NCBI GenBank assembly: GCA_902783705.1 | Contig: CACZSA010000146.1 | Location: 1 to 16,193 of the forward strand | Length of the DNA: 16,193 bases | Direction of reading: 5' to 3' | Origin: an uncultured Ruminococcus sp. | GTDB taxonomy: Bacteria > Bacillota > Clostridia > Oscillospirales > CAG-272 | Part shown: in pieces, positions 15,422 through 16,193 of the stretch | Position numbering within the stretch: position 1 is the stretch's first letter | How the letters are laid out: each line of letters opens with the position of its first letter | Translations under genes and position numbers: made by a program | Notes under the pieces: generated by a model | Told to the model about the DNA's origin: nothing | What the model saw: the letters and a program-made list of their open reading frames with translations, nothing else | Database searches by the model: none

Positions 15422-15820
15422 TCAGGTTTTCACATACTTGAAGAAATAATAGATCACGTATCCCCAGCTCATTGCCCCGTGCAGGATCGCCCAGCCGATG
15501 GACTGCCATTTCACATACGAGATGACCATCGCCAGCGCGCAGCCGAACCCAATCCCCTGCGTCGAGGCTTCCTCGATTTTCTGCGTCGTGTTGTGATTGT
15601 GAATGATGGTGGTCTGCCGCTTGTAGCCGTAGATGAGCTCCTCGATCATGACGCCGAGCGAATCCGCGATCCGGTGCAGGGTGTCAATGTCGGGCTCCGT
15701 TTTGCTGAGCTCCCAATTGGAGACGGCCTGCCGGGTGACGTTCAGCTTTTCGGCGAGCGCCTCCTGACTGATACCGGCTTTCTCGCGGTACTTGCGGATG
15801 TTATTCCCTACGGTTCTCAT
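15422..15820 (-). CDS. XRE-family regulator with hydrophobic C-terminal tail
   Basis: A 132-residue protein. Residues about 4-64 are a Cro/CI-type helix-turn-helix: NIRKYREKAGISQEALAEKL, then NVTRQAVSNWELSKTEPDID, a strong match to XRE repressors. A polar linker with IIHNHNTT follows. The last 45 residues hold two hydrophobic stretches (about 89-103 and 108-128) likely to be membrane segments, suggesting a membrane-tethered regulator. The start at 15820 is set by GGAGGAG directly upstream; the frame is open to 15907, but that part lies over the promoter. It is alone between pepF and the divergent ssrA gene. The target is unknown; autoregulation is common in the family. The tail could instead be an interaction surface. 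Confidence 0.88.
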   Translation of the reverse strand: MRTVGNNIRKYREKAGISQEALAEKLNVTRQAVSNWELSKTEPDIDTLHRIADSLGVMIEELIYGYKRQTTIIHNHNTTQKIEEASTQGIGFGCALAMVISYVKWQSIGWAILHGAMSWGYVIYYFFKYVKT

Positions 15821-15823
15821 TTG

Positions 15824-15830
15824 CTCCTCC
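15824..15830 (-). promoter_or_regulatory. Ribosome site that decides the XRE start
   Basis: GGAGGAG on the minus strand, three bases before the ATG at 15820-15818. The longer in-frame start at 15907 has no such site and would lie upstream of the predicted transcript. Confidence 0.8.
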
Positions 15831-15836
15831 GATCCT

Positions 15837-15855
15837 CTCCGGACAGACGCCGGAG
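15837..15855 (-). promoter_or_regulatory. Hairpin in the leader of the XRE gene
   Basis: CTCCGG (15837-15842) and CCGGAG (15850-15855) are perfect inverted copies with a seven-base loop, flanked by CC/GG that may extend the stem. It lies between the predicted transcription start (near 15865) and the ribosome site. It could be an RNA hairpin that tunes translation or a DNA operator. Confidence 0.4.
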
Positions 15856-15871
15856 GTTTGACTTCGAGAAC

Positions 15872-15900
15872 ATCATAGCATAGAATGCCGGAATATGCAA
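15872..15900 (-). promoter_or_regulatory. Sigma-A-type promoter of the XRE regulator
   Basis: On the minus strand TTGCAT (15900-15895), a 17-base spacer and TATGAT (15877-15872). Confidence 0.82.
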
Positions 15901-16003
15901 GCAACAAATCCTTGCGGGGGCGATTGAAAGGATGTTTTTTCCGGCGCAGCGTTCTCTTGCGGGGGGAGGCAGATTAAAGTTCGGTTAATTTTGCGCTTTC
16001 CTC

Positions 16004-16032
16004 TTGCAGATGGGGCCAAAATGTGATATACT
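16004..16032 (+). promoter_or_regulatory. Sigma-A-type promoter of ssrA
   Basis: TTGCAG (16004-16009), a 17-base spacer and TATACT (16027-16032). Transcription would start near 16039, about 32 bases before the mature tmRNA end. Confidence 0.85.
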
Positions 16033-16038
16033 ATGAAC

Positions 16039-16064
16039 GCGGCAGGAAAGCACGCTCGTGCCGC
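16039..16064 (+). other. Hairpin in the pre-tmRNA 5' leader
   Basis: GCGGCA (16039-16044) pairs with TGCCGC (16059-16064). A shorter competing hairpin, GCAC-GCTC-GTGC, lies inside it. The leader would be removed by RNase P to give the mature tmRNA 5' end, so the fold may present the cleavage site. Confidence 0.45.
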
Positions 16065-16070
16065 CCTCAT

Positions 16071-16193
16071 GGGGACGTAAAGGTTTCGACGGGGATTTTG
16101 AAGTGTGATAAGCGGGTAGAGCTCGGGGTAACTCTTTAAAAGGCTCCAAACTAAATTAAACGCTAACGACGAATTAGCAATCGCTGCCTGACA
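16071..16193 (+). ncRNA. ssrA: tmRNA (SsrA), 5' part, cut by the window end
   Basis: Transfer-messenger RNA that frees stalled ribosomes and tags the unfinished protein for proteolysis. The 5' end GGGGACGTAAAGGTTTCGAC is the conserved start of the tRNA-like half. After a region that can form the first pseudoknot (about 16112-16147) comes the tag frame at 16162-16191: GCT AAC GAC GAA TTA GCA ATC GCT GCC TGA, giving ANDELAIAA. The remaining pseudoknots and the 3' CCA half lie beyond the window. The gene has its own promoter and is divergent from the XRE regulator. The tag ends in LAIAA where LALAA is more usual. Confidence 0.96.
16162..16191 (+). other. tmRNA proteolysis-tag reading frame
   Basis: Ten codons including TGA encode ANDELAIAA. 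The first Ala (GCT at 16162-16164) is the likely resume codon, following the A-rich TTAAAC stretch usual just before it. Confidence 0.88.

Noticed and set aside
13854..15449. 531-codon open frame on the plus strand opposite pepF
   Set aside because: A shadow of pepF. It would also run through the pepF promoter, and no domain is visible.
15821..15907. Longer N-terminus for the XRE regulator
   Set aside because: It overlaps the promoter and leader hairpin. The helix-turn-helix starts right after the ATG at 15820.
15873..16070. 65-codon open frame on the minus strand between the XRE gene and ssrA
   Set aside because: It lies across the ssrA promoter and XRE promoter, has no ribosome site that I can see, and shows no recognisable sequence.
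1..16193. CRISPR array, transposon, phage, toxin-antitoxin or defence system
   Set aside because: I saw no regularly spaced repeats, transposase, integrase, nuclease-methylase pair or toxin-like small gene pair. The genes are mostly housekeeping or envelope related.

Overview
The window looks like chromosomal DNA from a GC-rich, Gram-positive, Clostridia-type Firmicute. It is probably an uncultured, gut-type anaerobe related to Oscillospirales or Christensenellales. The support is a SpoIID/LytB-domain protein, a clostridial-type ParC, a TSCPD-domain (TIGR03905-like) protein, an oligoendopeptidase F, a tmRNA with an ANDELAIAA tag, purine-rich Shine-Dalgarno sites and sigma-A-like promoters. 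This is inferred from gene content; no 16S rRNA gene is present. There is no mobile element, CRISPR array, tRNA, phage gene or obvious foreign island. Nearly all of the DNA is coding, and no gap between genes reaches 300 bases.

Layout from left to right. (1) Positions 1-1368, plus strand: the tail of an upstream gene, a membrane-anchored protein with a DUF4097-like beta-repeat, and a small TSCPD protein, closed by a bidirectional terminator at about 1388-1428. (2) Positions 1475-4112, minus strand: a two-gene operon from a clear promoter (4154-4182). It encodes a small secreted protein of unknown function and an unusually long SpoIID/LytB-domain protein, with overlapping reading frames. (3) Positions 4261-13460, minus strand: a long run of tightly spaced genes, read in the order coaE, lytic transglycosylase, M18 aminopeptidase, [hairpin], KDPG aldolase, prfA, sua5, GH125 alpha-mannosidase, parC. 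Two junctions are four-base ATGA overlaps (coaE/transglycosylase and prfA/sua5), which points to translational coupling. The run starts from a promoter at 13497-13525. (4) pepF (13593-15344, minus) is a single-gene unit with its own promoter and terminator. (5) An XRE regulator with a hydrophobic tail (15422-15820, minus) is divergent from ssrA (tmRNA, from 16071, plus), which runs off the window end.

The long run mixes translation (RF1, t6A synthesis), CoA synthesis, DNA topology, peptide turnover, cell-wall cleavage and sugar use. No single pathway links them, so it reads as a packed housekeeping neighbourhood and not a dedicated system. I did not find a convincing new biological system. 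The points most worth checking are the 11-bp hairpin between the aminopeptidase and eda, a shared CTTGCA-type -35 element in four promoters, the absence of prmC and parE from their usual neighbourhoods, and the secreted-protein/SpoIID-like gene pair with its large insertion.
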